The notes: a model not told the origin generated them from the letters alone. A stretch of DNA of 64,000 nt from Halalkalibacter oceani (GCF_040544555.1 NZ_JBEPKD010000020.1:1-64000); one strand, 5' to 3'; counted from the stretch's first letter, positions 26,280-35,003 are shown. Made by a program: numbers and translations.

Positions 26280-28466
26280 ATGACGATAGATCAAGTGTTG
26301 GAGAAAGCGAGTCTTTACTTAAATGATGAAGATGTCGCTTTTTTACGAAAGGCTTATGAATATGCGGAAAAGGCCCATGAAGGACAATACCGGAAATCGG
26401 GAGAGCCTTATATTTTGCACCCGATCCAGGTGGCGGGCATCATTGTCGGGCTTGAGCTCGATCCGAATACGGTAGCGGCAGCCTTTCTTCATGATGTCGT
26501 AGAAGATACAGACGTCACGATCGCAGAAATTACAGAGTGCTTTAATGACCAGGTTGCGATGCTCGTTGATGGCGTAACCAAATTGAAGAAGTTTAAATAT
26601 AAATCCAAAGAAGAGCAGCAGGCGGAAAATCATCGGAAAATGCTGATTGCGATGGCGAAGGATATCCGCGTCATCCTAATTAAACTGGCGGACAGACTGC
26701 ACAATATGAGAACGCTGAAGTTCATGCCGCCTGAAAAACAGCGTGTCACCTCGAATGAAACGCTGGAAATATTCGCACCGCTCGCCCATCGTCTCGGGAT
26801 TTCAACGATCAAATGGGAATTGGAGGATATCGCTCTGCGCTATCTTGATCCCCAGCAATATTACCGGATTGTCAATTTAATGAAGCGCAAACGGGCCGAA
26901 CGCGAGGAATATTTATCAGGAGTAATGGAGACGATCTCGAATCATTTGGCAGATGTCCATGTCGAAGCGGAATTGTCCGGGCGTCCGAAGCATATTTACA
27001 GCATCTATCGGAAAATGGTATTGCAAAACAAGCAGTTTAATGAAATCTATGACCTGCTCGCTGTGCGAATTATCGTCAAAAGCATCAAGGACTGCTATGC
27101 CGTTTTAGGGGTAATTCATACGTGCTGGAAGCCGATGCCTGGCCGGTTTAAAGACTATATTGCGATGCCGAAGGCCAATATGTATCAATCGCTGCACACG
27201 ACCGTTGTCGGCCCTCACGGCGATCCGCTTGAGGTACAAATACGGACGGAAGAAATGCACCGCATCGCCGAGTTCGGGGTCGCGGCGCATTGGGCTTACA
27301 AGGAAGGCAAAACGGTATCGCCCAATAAAAACACATTTGAGGACAAGCTGAGCTGGTTTCGCGATGTGATCGAGCAGACCGAGACGAATGATGCCCAGGA
27401 ATTTATGGAATCACTCAAGCTCGATCTCTTTTCGGATATGGTTTTCGTCTTTTCCCCAAAAGGGGATGTCGTCGAACTGCCGGCCGGCTCTGTTCCGCTT
27501 GATTTCGCCTACCGCATTCACAGCGAAATCGGCAACCGTTGCATCGGCGCCAAGGTGAACGGAAAAATGGTTCCGCTCGACCATAAGCTGAAGACGGGTG
27601 ATATCGTTGAAATTTTGACATCTAAGCATTCCTACGGACCAAGTCAGGATTGGCTGAAAATTACGAAATCATCGCATGCGAAAAATAAAATAAAGCAATG
27701 GTTTAAAAAAGAACGCAGAGAAGAGAATGTAGAAAAAGGCCGGGAGATGATCGAAAAGGAAATCAAAGCGCTTGATTTTGAGCCGAAGGAGGTGCTGACC
27801 GCCGAAGCGATTCAAGAGGTGGCAAACAAATTCAGCTTTGCCGGCGAGGAAGATATGTTTGCGGCGGTCGGCTACGGCGGCATCAGCGTCAAGCAAATTG
27901 TTAACCGCCTGACGGAGAAGCTCCGCAAGCAGCTTGACCAGGAGCAGGATGACCAGTCGCTGGCCGAAGCATTATCGGATGTGCAAACGACGTACCGACC
28001 GAAGAAAAAAGTCAACTCGGGCGTCACCGTAAAAGGGGTCGATAATCTTCTGATTCGGCTGTCCCGCTGCTGTACGCCCGTACCCGGTGATGACATTATC
28101 GGGTACATTACGAAAGGGCGAGGTGTTTCCATTCATCGCGCTGACTGTCCGAACGTGCAACATGAGGATGTAAAAGGCCGTCTGCTCCCGGTCGAGTGGG
28201 AAGGAACGTCTGAACAAAACAAGTCCTATAATGTGGATATTGAGATTACAGGCTACGACCGTAACGGTCTTTTAAATGAAGTGCTTCACGCAGTGACGGA
28301 TTCGCGCACGATTATCAATGCAGTTTCCGGGCGTTCCGATCACCGGCAGAAGCTGGCGATGATTCATATGTCGATATCCATTCGTAATATTGATCATCTT
28401 CATAAAGTCGTCGAGAAGATTAAGCAGCTTCAGGATATTTATTCCGTACGGCGCGTGATGCATTAA
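26280..28466 (+). CDS. relA: Bifunctional (p)ppGpp synthetase/hydrolase
   Basis: A 728-residue Rel enzyme with all expected domains: HD hydrolase (AFLHDVVEDTDVT, KLADRLHNMRTL), RelA/SpoT synthetase (SGRPKHIYSIYRKM, PKANMYQSLHTTV), TGS (VFVFSPKGDVVELPAGSVP, GDIVEILTSK), zinc-finger/helical region with CCTPVPGDDIIGYITKGRG, and C-terminal ACT (SYNVDIEITGYDRNGLLNEV). Both catalytic motifs look intact, so it should make and degrade the alarmone. The start ATG lies after AGGTGATTCC. dtd follows after 21 nt. Confidence 0.96.
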   Translation: MTIDQVLEKASLYLNDEDVAFLRKAYEYAEKAHEGQYRKSGEPYILHPIQVAGIIVGLELDPNTVAAAFLHDVVEDTDVTIAEITECFNDQVAMLVDGVTKLKKFKYKSKEEQQAENHRKMLIAMAKDIRVILIKLADRLHNMRTLKFMPPEKQRVTSNETLEIFAPLAHRLGISTIKWELEDIALRYLDPQQYYRIVNLMKRKRAEREEYLSGVMETISNHLADVHVEAELSGRPKHIYSIYRKMVLQNKQFNEIYDLLAVRIIVKSIKDCYAVLGVIHTCWKPMPGRFKDYIAMPKANMYQSLHTTVVGPHGDPLEVQIRTEEMHRIAEFGVAAHWAYKEGKTVSPNKNTFEDKLSWFRDVIEQTETNDAQEFMESLKLDLFSDMVFVFSPKGDVVELPAGSVPLDFAYRIHSEIGNRCIGAKVNGKMVPLDHKLKTGDIVEILTSKHSYGPSQDWLKITKSSHAKNKIKQWFKKERREENVEKGREMIEKEIKALDFEPKEVLTAEAIQEVANKFSFAGEEDMFAAVGYGGISVKQIVNRLTEKLRKQLDQEQDDQSLAEALSDVQTTYRPKKKVNSGVTVKGVDNLLIRLSRCCTPVPGDDIIGYITKGRGVSIHRADCPNVQHEDVKGRLLPVEWEGTSEQNKSYNVDIEITGYDRNGLLNEVLHAVTDSRTIINAVSGRSDHRQKLAMIHMSISIRNIDHLHKVVEKIKQLQDIYSVRRVMH

Positions 28467-28487
28467 TGGAATGAGAGGATTGGTAAG

Positions 28488-28928
28488 ATGAAAGTTGTGC
28501 TGCAACGGACGAAGCAGGCCTCTGTCGAAGTAAACAATGAAGTGGTCGGGAAAATAGAGGCCGGGCTGACTTTGCTCGTTGGGATCACCCACGAAGATAC
28601 GAATGCGGATGCCGATTATTTAGCGGAGAAAATTGCGCATTTGCGGATTTTTGAAGATGAAAACGGGAAAATGAATCATTCTATTCTGGAAGCGGGCGGA
28701 CAAATTTTGTCGGTATCTCAATTTACGCTGTACGGCGATTGCCGGAAAGGAAGAAGACCTAACTTCATGGAAGCGGCCAAACCGGACCAGGCTGAGCCGC
28801 TTTATCAGTATTTCAACAATGCGCTTAAGTCACGCGGGCTTCATGTCGAAACGGGAAGCTTCGGAGCGATGATGAATGTCGCGCTCGTCAATGACGGCCC
28901 GGTTACGTTGATTCTCGAAAGCAGATAA
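28488..28928 (+). CDS. dtd: D-aminoacyl-tRNA deacylase
   Basis: Removes D-amino acids (and mischarged glycine) from tRNA. The 146-residue length is typical. The active-site motif LSVSQFTLYGDCRKGRRPNF and the C-terminal GSFGAMMNVALVNDGPVT (cross-subunit Gly-cisPro-type region; here GAMMNV) are present. Downstream of relA as in B. subtilis. There is no amidase gene between dtd and hisS here. Confidence 0.94.
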   Translation: MKVVLQRTKQASVEVNNEVVGKIEAGLTLLVGITHEDTNADADYLAEKIAHLRIFEDENGKMNHSILEAGGQILSVSQFTLYGDCRKGRRPNFMEAAKPDQAEPLYQYFNNALKSRGLHVETGSFGAMMNVALVNDGPVTLILESR

Positions 28929-29090
28929 ATACGAAGCTGCTGAAAAAGTGCGATTTTCATTTTCTCGAGTTACGAAAAAGGAAGTTATTCAGTGGCCTCA
29001 TAATTACGCACCTTTCGTCTATTCTCCATGTAAGATTTTTGCTGTTATTGGCCATGATAATAGAAAAAGTCAAGGAGAGGGTGAATAGAC

Positions 29091-29267
29091 GTGCGAGCGA
29101 ATCACCGTCAACAAATGCATGCCAATCAGAAGCATGCGATTTTTTCTATTGATTATCACAGCTTTCTTGATAAAGAACAACAGGCCAGTCATATCGAACT
29201 GGCAAACGAATTCGGCTTATCATTACGGGAGGTACAGCTTCTTAAGAAGAAATTGAACCGCAATTAA
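29091..29267 (+). CDS. Small 58-residue helix-turn-helix-like protein upstream of hisS
   Basis: A short frame with GTG start (29091), preceded by AAGGAGAGGGTG at ideal spacing and ending TAA 29265-29267. The N-terminal half has HRQQMHANQKHAIFSIDYHS. The C-terminal half (IELANEFGLSLREVQLLKK) looks like a sigma-70 region 4 or HTH recognition helix. B. subtilis has a small gene (yrzK) in this slot, from memory. The function is unknown. The hisS promoter begins 5 nt after its stop. Confidence 0.65.
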   Translation: MRANHRQQMHANQKHAIFSIDYHSFLDKEQQASHIELANEFGLSLREVQLLKKKLNRN

Positions 29268-29271
29268 GCTA

Positions 29272-29300
29272 TTGACAGCGATCCCGAACATCCGTATGAT
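29272..29300 (+). promoter_or_regulatory. hisS: Consensus SigA promoter of hisS-aspS
   Basis: TTGACA (29272-29277), 17-nt spacer, TATGAT (29295-29300), immediately upstream of the T-box leader. Confidence 0.85.
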
Positions 29301-29305
29301 TGGTA

Positions 29306-29576
29306 TGAACTTATATGTAAAACCATTCCGAGGACGAGGCATGTCGTTAAGAGAACAGGTAGTAAAGAGAGGAGAGGCCGTGGCTGAAAGCCTTCCCTAT
29401 CTGCTTAGTGATGAACACCTTTGAGGAGTTTTTCTGAACGGAAACTAGTAGGAAAAGACGTAGACAGGCGTTAACTGTGTAAAGCGGGAGCGATTATTTG
29501 GCTCCAATTAGGGTGGCACCACGGGTATAACTCTCGTCCCTGATGATTAATCATCAGGGATGGGAGTTTTTTTTAG
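29306..29576 (+). ncRNA. T-box riboswitch (tRNA-His), hisS leader
   Basis: Stem I spans about 29330-29450 and includes AGAGAGGAGAGGCC and a specifier loop GAACACC, whose CAC codon reads histidine. The T-box sequence AGGGTGGCACCACGGGT lies at 29510-29526. The terminator stem AACTCTCGTCCCTGATGA/TCATCAGGGATGGGAGTT ends in a T-run near 29568-29574. Uncharged tRNA-His is expected to stabilise the antiterminator and allow hisS-aspS transcription. Confidence 0.93.
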
Positions 29577-29579
29577 CTT

Positions 29580-29761
29580 TATAAGAAAAGCCGCTGAGCG
29601 GTTTTCTTATAAAGTATAAAGTATGCGGGTTAAATCGAAGAAGAGCGACGGCTCCACGCGTTACATGCTGGACGAAACGAAACCCGCTTTTCGTCCAGCG
29701 CAACCCCATGTAACGGCTTCGCACGTCGCTTCTTAAGAAAAGCCGCTGCGCGGTTTTCTTA
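29580..29761 (+). repeat. Family A structured repeat, copies 1 and 2, in the hisS leader
   Basis: 29580-29611 is a hairpin (ATAAGAAAAGCCGCT/AGCGGTTTTCTTAT). 29644-29736 has outer arms GCGACG/CGTCGC and GCGTTAC/GTAAC around an inner hairpin CTGGACGAAA/TTTCGTCCAG. 29734-29761 repeats the AAGAAAAGCCGC/GCGGTTTTCTT hairpin and directly abuts the hisS ribosome binding site. The region lies after the T-box terminator, so it is transcribed only on readthrough. Confidence 0.8.
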
Positions 29762-29775
29762 AAAGGAGGAAGGCA

Positions 29776-31056
29776 ATGAGCATTCAAATTCCACGGGGAA
29801 CCCAGGATATTCTCCCCGGTGAAGTAGAAATTTGGCAGCATATTGAGGCGACGGCCAAGGAAGTGTGTCGTCAGTATAATTATCACGAAATCCGCACGCC
29901 GATCTTTGAACATACTGATTTATTTCAGCGTGGAGTCGGTGATACGACTGATATTGTGCAAAAAGAGATGTACACATTTGAGGATCGTGGTGGACGGAGC
30001 ATTACATTGCGTCCTGAAGGGACAGCCGCAGTCGTCCGTTCCTATGTTGAGAAGAAGCTTTACGGCCAGGCGAATCAGCCGACGAAGCTCTTTTACCAAG
30101 GACCGATGTTTCGCTATGAGCGGCCACAGGCCGGACGGATGAGACAATTTGTCCAGTTTGGCGTCGAGGCGCTTGGAAGTGCTGATCCGGCGATTGATGC
30201 TGAGGTGCTGGCGCTTGTGATGAGCATTTACGCCAAGCTTGGGTTAAAGAACGTCAAGCTTGTCATTAACAGCCTTGGTGATAAAGAAAGCCGTCAGGCA
30301 CACCGCCAGGCACTCGTTGATCATTTCAAGCCGAGCATAGCGGAATTTTGCAGTGACTGCCAGGAACGGTTGGAGAAAAACCCTCTTCGCATCCTGGACT
30401 GTAAAAAGGACCGCGAACATCCGCTGATGGGGACGGCACCATCGATTCTTGATTACTTAAATGAAGAATCACAAAGCTATTTTACCCAGGTGAAAGCGTA
30501 TCTTGATGCGCTCGATATTCCGTATGTCGTTGACCCGACTCTCGTCCGTGGTCTTGATTATTACTACCATACAGCATTTGAAGTGATGATCGACGGCGAG
30601 GGCTTCGGCGCGATTACGACAATTTGCGGTGGCGGACGCTATACGGGGCTTGTCGAGGATATCGGCGGACCGTCGACACCGGGAATCGGCTTTGCGTTCA
30701 GTATCGAGCGTGTCATTATGGCCTTAAAGGCGCAGAAAGTTCCGTTGCCTGTCAGCACGGAGCTTGACTGTTACGTCGTTTCTTTAGGAGAAAAAGCAAA
30801 GGCAAAAGCGGTTGAACTGCTCTATCAGCTGCGCGCTGCCGGCATTTCCAGCGACAAAGATTACCTCGACAAAAAAATGAAAGCCCAGCTGAAGGCTGCT
30901 GATCGGCTAAACGCTCGTTATACGGCGATTCTCGGCGATGATGAGCTGGAGAAAGGCTTGATTGTTGTCAAGCAGATGGAATCAGGTGAACAAGAGGAAG
31001 TCGAACTCGAATCCTTTATTCAATATATGAAACAGCATACACAGGGAGGCAATTAA
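29776..31056 (+). CDS. hisS: Histidyl-tRNA synthetase
   Basis: Class II synthetase of 426 residues. N-terminal IPRGTQDILPGEVEIWQHIE, motif 2 region GPMFRYERPQAGRMRQFVQ, the histidine-specific motifs TLVRGLDYYYHTAFEV and GGGRYTGLVEDIGGPSTPGIGFAFSIER, and the anticodon-binding domain (DCYVVSLGEKAKAKA) are present. AAAAGGAGGAAGG precedes ATG 29776. aspS follows with a 1-nt gap. Confidence 0.96.
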   Translation: MSIQIPRGTQDILPGEVEIWQHIEATAKEVCRQYNYHEIRTPIFEHTDLFQRGVGDTTDIVQKEMYTFEDRGGRSITLRPEGTAAVVRSYVEKKLYGQANQPTKLFYQGPMFRYERPQAGRMRQFVQFGVEALGSADPAIDAEVLALVMSIYAKLGLKNVKLVINSLGDKESRQAHRQALVDHFKPSIAEFCSDCQERLEKNPLRILDCKKDREHPLMGTAPSILDYLNEESQSYFTQVKAYLDALDIPYVVDPTLVRGLDYYYHTAFEVMIDGEGFGAITTICGGGRYTGLVEDIGGPSTPGIGFAFSIERVIMALKAQKVPLPVSTELDCYVVSLGEKAKAKAVELLYQLRAAGISSDKDYLDKKMKAQLKAADRLNARYTAILGDDELEKGLIVVKQMESGEQEEVELESFIQYMKQHTQGGN

Positions 31057-31057
31057 G

Positions 31058-32845
31058 ATGATTGGAAGAACACATCATTGTGGCGAGCTTCGCCCCGAGC
31101 ATGTAGGTGAAAAGGTTCAGCTGAAAGGCTGGGTTCAGACGAGACGCGATTTAGGCCAGGTGATTTTTCTTGATGTTCGTGACCGTTCCGGCATTGTCCA
31201 GGTCGTGTTCAGTCCGGAAGTGGACAAGGGCGCCCTTGAGACGGCCGAGCGAATTCGCAGCGAGTATGTCATTGATATTGAAGGCACCGTTGTAGAGCGT
31301 GATCCTAATACAGTCAATGAGAAAATCGAAACAGGGACGATTGAAGTTCAGGCTCATAAGGTGGACATTCTCAATGCCGCTAAAGCGCTCCCGTTTCAAA
31401 TTGAAGCGGATACGGAGGCTTCAGAGGATGTCCGCTTAAAATACCGTTATCTCGACCTGCGTCGTCCTGACATGCAGGAGACATTCAAGCTGCGTCATAA
31501 GGCAACGAAACTGATCCGTGACTTCCTGGACGAAGCTGCTTTTATGGAAATCGAAACGCCGATGCTGACGAAGAGCACGCCTGAAGGAGCGCGTGATTAT
31601 TTAGTGCCAAGCCGGGTTCATCACGGCAAGTTTTACGCATTGCCGCAATCTCCGCAACTGTTCAAGCAATTGCTGATGGTTTCCGGGTTTGAACGTTATT
31701 ATCAAATTGTCCGCTGCTTCCGCGATGAAGATTTGCGCGCCGACCGTCAGCCGGAGTTTACTCAGGTTGATATTGAGACATCCTTCATGGACAAAGAAGA
31801 TTTGCTGGCGATGACAGAGCAGATGATGGCCCGCATTCTTAAGGAAACAAAGAATGTCGAGCTGACATTGCCATTCCCGCGTTTAACATATGAAGAAGCG
31901 ATGAACCGTTTTGGCTCGGACAAGCCTGATCTGCGCTTTGATATGGAACTTGTTGAGTTGTCAGAGATCGTCAAGGATTCTCCGTTTAAAGTATTCCAAG
32001 GGGCGCTTGCTGCCGGTGGAATCGTAAAAGGCCTTAATCTGAAAGGGGGAGCAGACAAGCTGTCCCGTAAAGAGATTGATGCGTTAACAGATTTCGTGAA
32101 ACAATATGGAGCAAAAGGTCTTGCCTGGCTCAAGGTCGAAGAAGACGGCCTGAAAGGACCGATTGCCAAGTTTTTTGAAGGCGAGCTTGAACAGGCTTTG
32201 CGTGAGGCGATGGGAGCCGAACCGGGAGATCTTTTATTCTTCGGGGCAGATAAAAAGCAGGTTGTGTTTGACAGCTTAGGCGCTCTCCGCTTAAAATTCG
32301 GCAAGCAGTTTGATTTAATTGATTCATCGCAATTCAATTTCCTCTGGGTCGTTGATTTCCCATTGGTCGAATATGATGAAGAAGCGAAACGCTATGTCGC
32401 CCTGCATCATCCGTTCACAAGTCCGAAGAAAGAGGATCTCGAGCTGCTGGCGAGCGATCCAGACAGCGTACGTGCGGACGCTTACGATTTAGTGTTAAAC
32501 GGCTATGAGCTTGGTGGAGGTTCCCAGCGGATTTATAAGCGTGACATTCAGGAGCAAATGTTTCATGCGCTCGGTTTCTCAAAGGAGGAAGCGCAGGAGC
32601 AATTCGGCTTCCTTCTAAATGCTTTTGAATACGGAACACCACCGCATGGCGGAATAGCACTCGGTCTCGACCGATTGATTATGCTGCTTGCCGGTCGGAC
32701 GAATTTACGTGACACGATTGCTTTCCCGAAAACAGCAAGCGCGAGCTGTCTTTTAACAGAGGCGCCGGGAGAAGTAAGCGTTGAACAACTGATTGACTTG
32801 AATTTATCTGTCATCGGTCAAAAAGCTGAAAAGGTCAATGTGTAA
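31058..32845 (+). CDS. aspS: Aspartyl-tRNA synthetase
   Basis: A 595-residue bacterial-type enzyme. It has an N-terminal OB anticodon domain (KVQLKGWVQTRRDLG), class II motif 1, LPQSPQLFKQLLMVSGFERYY, motif 2 RCFRDEDLRADRQPEFTQ, a GAD insertion domain (about 290-410) and motif 3 GIALGLDRLIMLLAG. It is co-transcribed with hisS under the T-box, an arrangement shared with Bacillus relatives. Confidence 0.96.
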   Translation: MIGRTHHCGELRPEHVGEKVQLKGWVQTRRDLGQVIFLDVRDRSGIVQVVFSPEVDKGALETAERIRSEYVIDIEGTVVERDPNTVNEKIETGTIEVQAHKVDILNAAKALPFQIEADTEASEDVRLKYRYLDLRRPDMQETFKLRHKATKLIRDFLDEAAFMEIETPMLTKSTPEGARDYLVPSRVHHGKFYALPQSPQLFKQLLMVSGFERYYQIVRCFRDEDLRADRQPEFTQVDIETSFMDKEDLLAMTEQMMARILKETKNVELTLPFPRLTYEEAMNRFGSDKPDLRFDMELVELSEIVKDSPFKVFQGALAAGGIVKGLNLKGGADKLSRKEIDALTDFVKQYGAKGLAWLKVEEDGLKGPIAKFFEGELEQALREAMGAEPGDLLFFGADKKQVVFDSLGALRLKFGKQFDLIDSSQFNFLWVVDFPLVEYDEEAKRYVALHHPFTSPKKEDLELLASDPDSVRADAYDLVLNGYELGGGSQRIYKRDIQEQMFHALGFSKEEAQEQFGFLLNAFEYGTPPHGGIALGLDRLIMLLAGRTNLRDTIAFPKTASASCLLTEAPGEVSVEQLIDLNLSVIGQKAEKVNV

Positions 32846-32858
32846 GTAAAAGGAAAAA

Positions 32859-32908
32859 AGGCTGGGCACCCGGGCTGCATTAACGCAGCTCAGGTCGCTC
32901 AGCCTTTA
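32859..32908. terminator. Bidirectional terminator between aspS and the convergent gene
   Basis: AGGCTGGGC..GAGCTGC-type imperfect stem closing with GCTCAGCCTTT on the plus strand and AGCCTTTTTTCC on the minus strand. It overlaps the last codons of the minus-strand gene. Confidence 0.6.
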
Positions 32909-33185
32909 ATTGTTGATAAGCTTGAACGAGCTGTTTCGGCTCTTCTTTAATATAAAAGGTGCGCACGCCCTGGCTTGTATGCAAATAGAGAAAGCCGAAT
33001 GCGTCTTTGTCCGGTTTTTTGCGGAATGAAATATCAAATACGGAGGTCAGGGGGAACGTATCATTTTTGACGGTGATCTGATCCTCAAATAGCTTCATAT
33101 CAAAAGATGTCTCAACAATGCGTTTTTCTGTCCAGCCAATTTCCTGGCGGACTTCAATGCAGCGCTGAACGGCAAGAAGAGTCAT
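32880..33185 (-). CDS. Uncharacterised 101-residue protein
   Basis: I do not recognise the family. The protein is soluble, with alternating strands (DQITVKNDTFPLTSVFDISF, GFLYLHTSQGVRTFYI) and a C-terminal helix (EPKQLVQAYQQLK). This pattern resembles a small PH-like fold, in which a C-terminal helix caps a barrel. ATG 33185 is preceded by GGAAACTGGTGA. It is convergent with aspS and divergent from the 6S RNA promoter. Confidence 0.6.
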   Translation of the reverse strand: MTLLAVQRCIEVRQEIGWTEKRIVETSFDMKLFEDQITVKNDTFPLTSVFDISFRKKPDKDAFGFLYLHTSQGVRTFYIKEEPKQLVQAYQQLKAERPELR

Positions 33186-33288
33186 AAGGTCACCAGTTTC
33201 CTTTCTTAAACATATAGGCTATCTATCACTTTACCACAGGAATGAAAATCGTCCAAATGATTCATTTGTGGAAAATTCTGAAATTATA

Positions 33289-33317
33289 TTGACAGAGTGT
33301 TAAGATCTTGCTAAGAT
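33289..33317 (+). promoter_or_regulatory. SigA promoter of the 6S RNA gene
   Basis: TTGACA (33289-33294), 17-nt spacer, TAAGAT (33312-33317). The start site is expected near 33324. Confidence 0.8.
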
Positions 33318-33325
33318 ATCATTAA

Positions 33326-33515
33326 ATCGGTAAGAGTCCTGAGATGTACGTGAAGACTGACTGTTTTGAGCCAACACTTTTTGAACGGGAGCCACCGTTG
33401 AGTACTGGATTACATGCCTTGTCTGCAAGGACGTAAAAAGGTAAGCACATGGCACCCACCTGCCGACGCAGGTTCAAAGCTAAAGGATCAAACGGCATTT
33501 TCGGGATTCTTACTC
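33326..33515 (+). ncRNA. ssrS: 6S RNA (6S-1/BsrA-like)
   Basis: The 5' segment GTAAGAGTCCTGA (33330-33342) pairs with TCGGGATTCTTAC near 33501-33513, giving the long closing stem of a roughly 190-nt rod. The interior contains TTTTTGAACGGGAGCC, resembling B. subtilis 6S-1 from memory. Location between aspS and tcdA also matches what I recall for bsrA. 6S RNA mimics an open promoter and sequesters SigA RNA polymerase. Exact ends need mapping; a strong terminator follows. Confidence 0.78.
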
Positions 33516-33532
33516 TACATAGGAATCGTGCG

Positions 33533-33577
33533 GAAGATGCCTCAAAAGCGTTTGAAACCTTTTGAGGCATCTTCTTT
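33533..33577 (+). terminator. Terminator downstream of 6S RNA
   Basis: AGATGCCTCAAAAG pairs with CCTTTTGAGGCATCT and is followed by TCTTT. Confidence 0.75.
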
Positions 33578-33627
33578 GTGTAAGAAGGAAGGGACATAAG
33601 TATTTCAACTATGAATATTCGAACAAG

Positions 33628-33674
33628 AGGCTGTGACAAAAGGTTGTTTTTTTTTACCTTTTGTCACAGCCTTT
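33628..33674 (+). terminator. Second terminator-type hairpin
   Basis: AGGCTGTGACAAAAGGT pairs perfectly with ACCTTTTGTCACAGCCT around a T-rich loop. The following T tract is short. Confidence 0.6.
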
Positions 33675-33680
33675 AAGCAA

Positions 33681-33799
33681 TGAGCGGTACCGCCACGATC
33701 TTTTAAAGGCCGTTGTGAGTGGGTTTCTCACAACGGCCTTGTGGCGTGTGAAGCCATTGCCAGTAGATCCAAAGCTAGTTTTGTCTCAAGCTCATCAGA
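33681..33799 (+). repeat. Family B structured repeat, copy 2
   Basis: TGAGCGGTACCGCCACGATC, then the hairpin AAGGCCGTTGTGAG/CTCACAACGGCCTT, TTGTGGCG and a tail TAGTTTTGTCTCAAGCTCAT. Nearly collinear with the 16.5-kb copy over about 115 nt, but the stem reads GGCC/GGCC where that copy has GTCC/GGAC. Confidence 0.85.
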
Positions 33800-33875
33800 C
33801 AAAACGGCTTTGAGACTTGATTTTCCGGAGATAGTCCTGTCGGTGTGGTATTCCTCCAGTGCCACGTTGGTCAGT

Positions 33876-34022
33876 TTTTTTCAGATTCATGGCAGCAAAA
33901 ACAAGCATCGTCTGCATGGAATTTTTTTCGTGTCCTTCAGGATCGTCCAACGCATCCTGCCATGTGGCGTTGGACCACTTATATGATAAAAAAACTGAAT
34001 ACCTGTCTTTATTTGGTCCCAC
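33876..34022 (-). pseudogene. Transposase C-terminal relic
   Basis: The minus-strand reading contains EKNSMQTMLVFAAMNLKKT. This resembles the C-terminal end of DDE transposases of the IS1182 kind, as I recall them. Only this fragment remains, with no catalytic domain and no clear terminal repeats. A 45-nt segment is shared with 37061-37105. Downstream on the plus strand, 34085-34133 holds further small palindromes (CCGGCTTGCCGG, GACAGCAG/CTGCTGTC). Confidence 0.45.
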
Positions 34023-34164
34023 TAAAAAAAGCGGACGGGATGGGAGGGTCGACTCCTGCAGGAGGGAAGGGCAGGTTGAAATCCACCGGCTTGCCGGTTA
34101 GTTCAACGAGCGACAGCAGGTCGATCTGCTGTCGATTGTTCGGTTGCCAAATGCCAAGGCAGCC

Positions 34165-34194
34165 TTGCGCTTCCGCATTTTGCTGTGGTATAGT
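34165..34194 (+). promoter_or_regulatory. tcdA: Candidate SigA promoter of tcdA
   Basis: TTGCGC (34165-34170), 18-nt spacer, TATAGT (34189-34194). Confidence 0.5.
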
Positions 34195-34238
34195 CATTTT
34201 CGATAAACGTTTGCTAGTGAGACGGAAGGAGTAATGAC

Positions 34239-35000
34239 ATGCTACATCAGTTTTCTCGAAATGAATTGGCTATCGGCCATGACGGGCTGGAGGTGCTGAA
34301 AGGAAGCACGGTAGCCGTGCTCGGCATTGGAGGGGTCGGGTCTTTCTCGGCGGAAGCTTTAGCCCGCTCAGGCGTAGGCCGCCTCGTCCTTGTCGATAAG
34401 GATGATGTTGATATTACAAATGTGAACAGGCAAATACACGCGCTGCTTTCCACGGTCGGCCGTCCGAAGGTTGAATTAATGGAAGAGCGTATTAAAGATA
34501 TCAACCCCGATTGTGAAGTGATCGCCTTAAAGATGTTTTACACAGAGGAGACGTATCAGCAGTTTTTTGAGTATGGACTTGATTATGTAATCGATGCGAG
34601 TGATACGATTTCTTATAAGATTCACTTAATGAAACAATGTCTCGAACGAAACATTCCGATTATTTCCAGTATGGGAGCGGCGAATAAAATGGATCCGACC
34701 CGACTGCGAATTGCAGATATTTCTAAAACGAGCTATGATCCGATTGCGAAGGTCATTCGGACGAAGCTGAGGAAAGACGGGATTCGCAAAGGAATTGAGG
34801 TTGTCTTTTCCGACGAGCAGCCGATCAAGATTAGAGAGGACATCCGCAAGGAAATTGTGCCGGAAGCGGCTGAACAAGGCCCGATCCGTAAAGCGAAGAT
34901 GCCACCTTCCTCCAACGCGTTCGTTCCGTCTGTCGCCGGGCTTATTATGGCAGGTCATGTGATTACCCGCCTTCTGGACGGGATTGAGATTAACCGCTAA
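34239..35000 (+). CDS. tcdA: tRNA t6A dehydratase TcdA
   Basis: A 253-residue E1-like (ThiF/MoeB/CsdL) enzyme that cyclises t6A37 of tRNA to ct6A with ATP. The nucleotide-binding segment VAVLGIGGVGSFSAEALARSG, VDKDDVDITNVNRQIHAL and the aspartate loop VIDASDTISYKIHL are clear. PPSSNAFVPSVAGLIMAGHVI is the family C-terminal helix. Position after aspS and 6S RNA matches B. subtilis yrvM. ATG follows GGAAGGAG. Confidence 0.92.
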   Translation: MLHQFSRNELAIGHDGLEVLKGSTVAVLGIGGVGSFSAEALARSGVGRLVLVDKDDVDITNVNRQIHALLSTVGRPKVELMEERIKDINPDCEVIALKMFYTEETYQQFFEYGLDYVIDASDTISYKIHLMKQCLERNIPIISSMGAANKMDPTRLRIADISKTSYDPIAKVIRTKLRKDGIRKGIEVVFSDEQPIKIREDIRKEIVPEAAEQGPIRKAKMPPSSNAFVPSVAGLIMAGHVITRLLDGIEINR

Positions 35001-35003
35001 AGC

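Noticed and set aside
32130..32337. Minus-strand frames opposite aspS
   Set aside because: Shadow frames of a well-defined synthetase gene; composition is mirrored codon bias.
33845..34234. Plus-strand 129-codon frame upstream of tcdA
   Set aside because: It runs through a transposase relic and palindromes, has no good start signal and resembles no known protein; the meaningful reading is the minus-strand relic.
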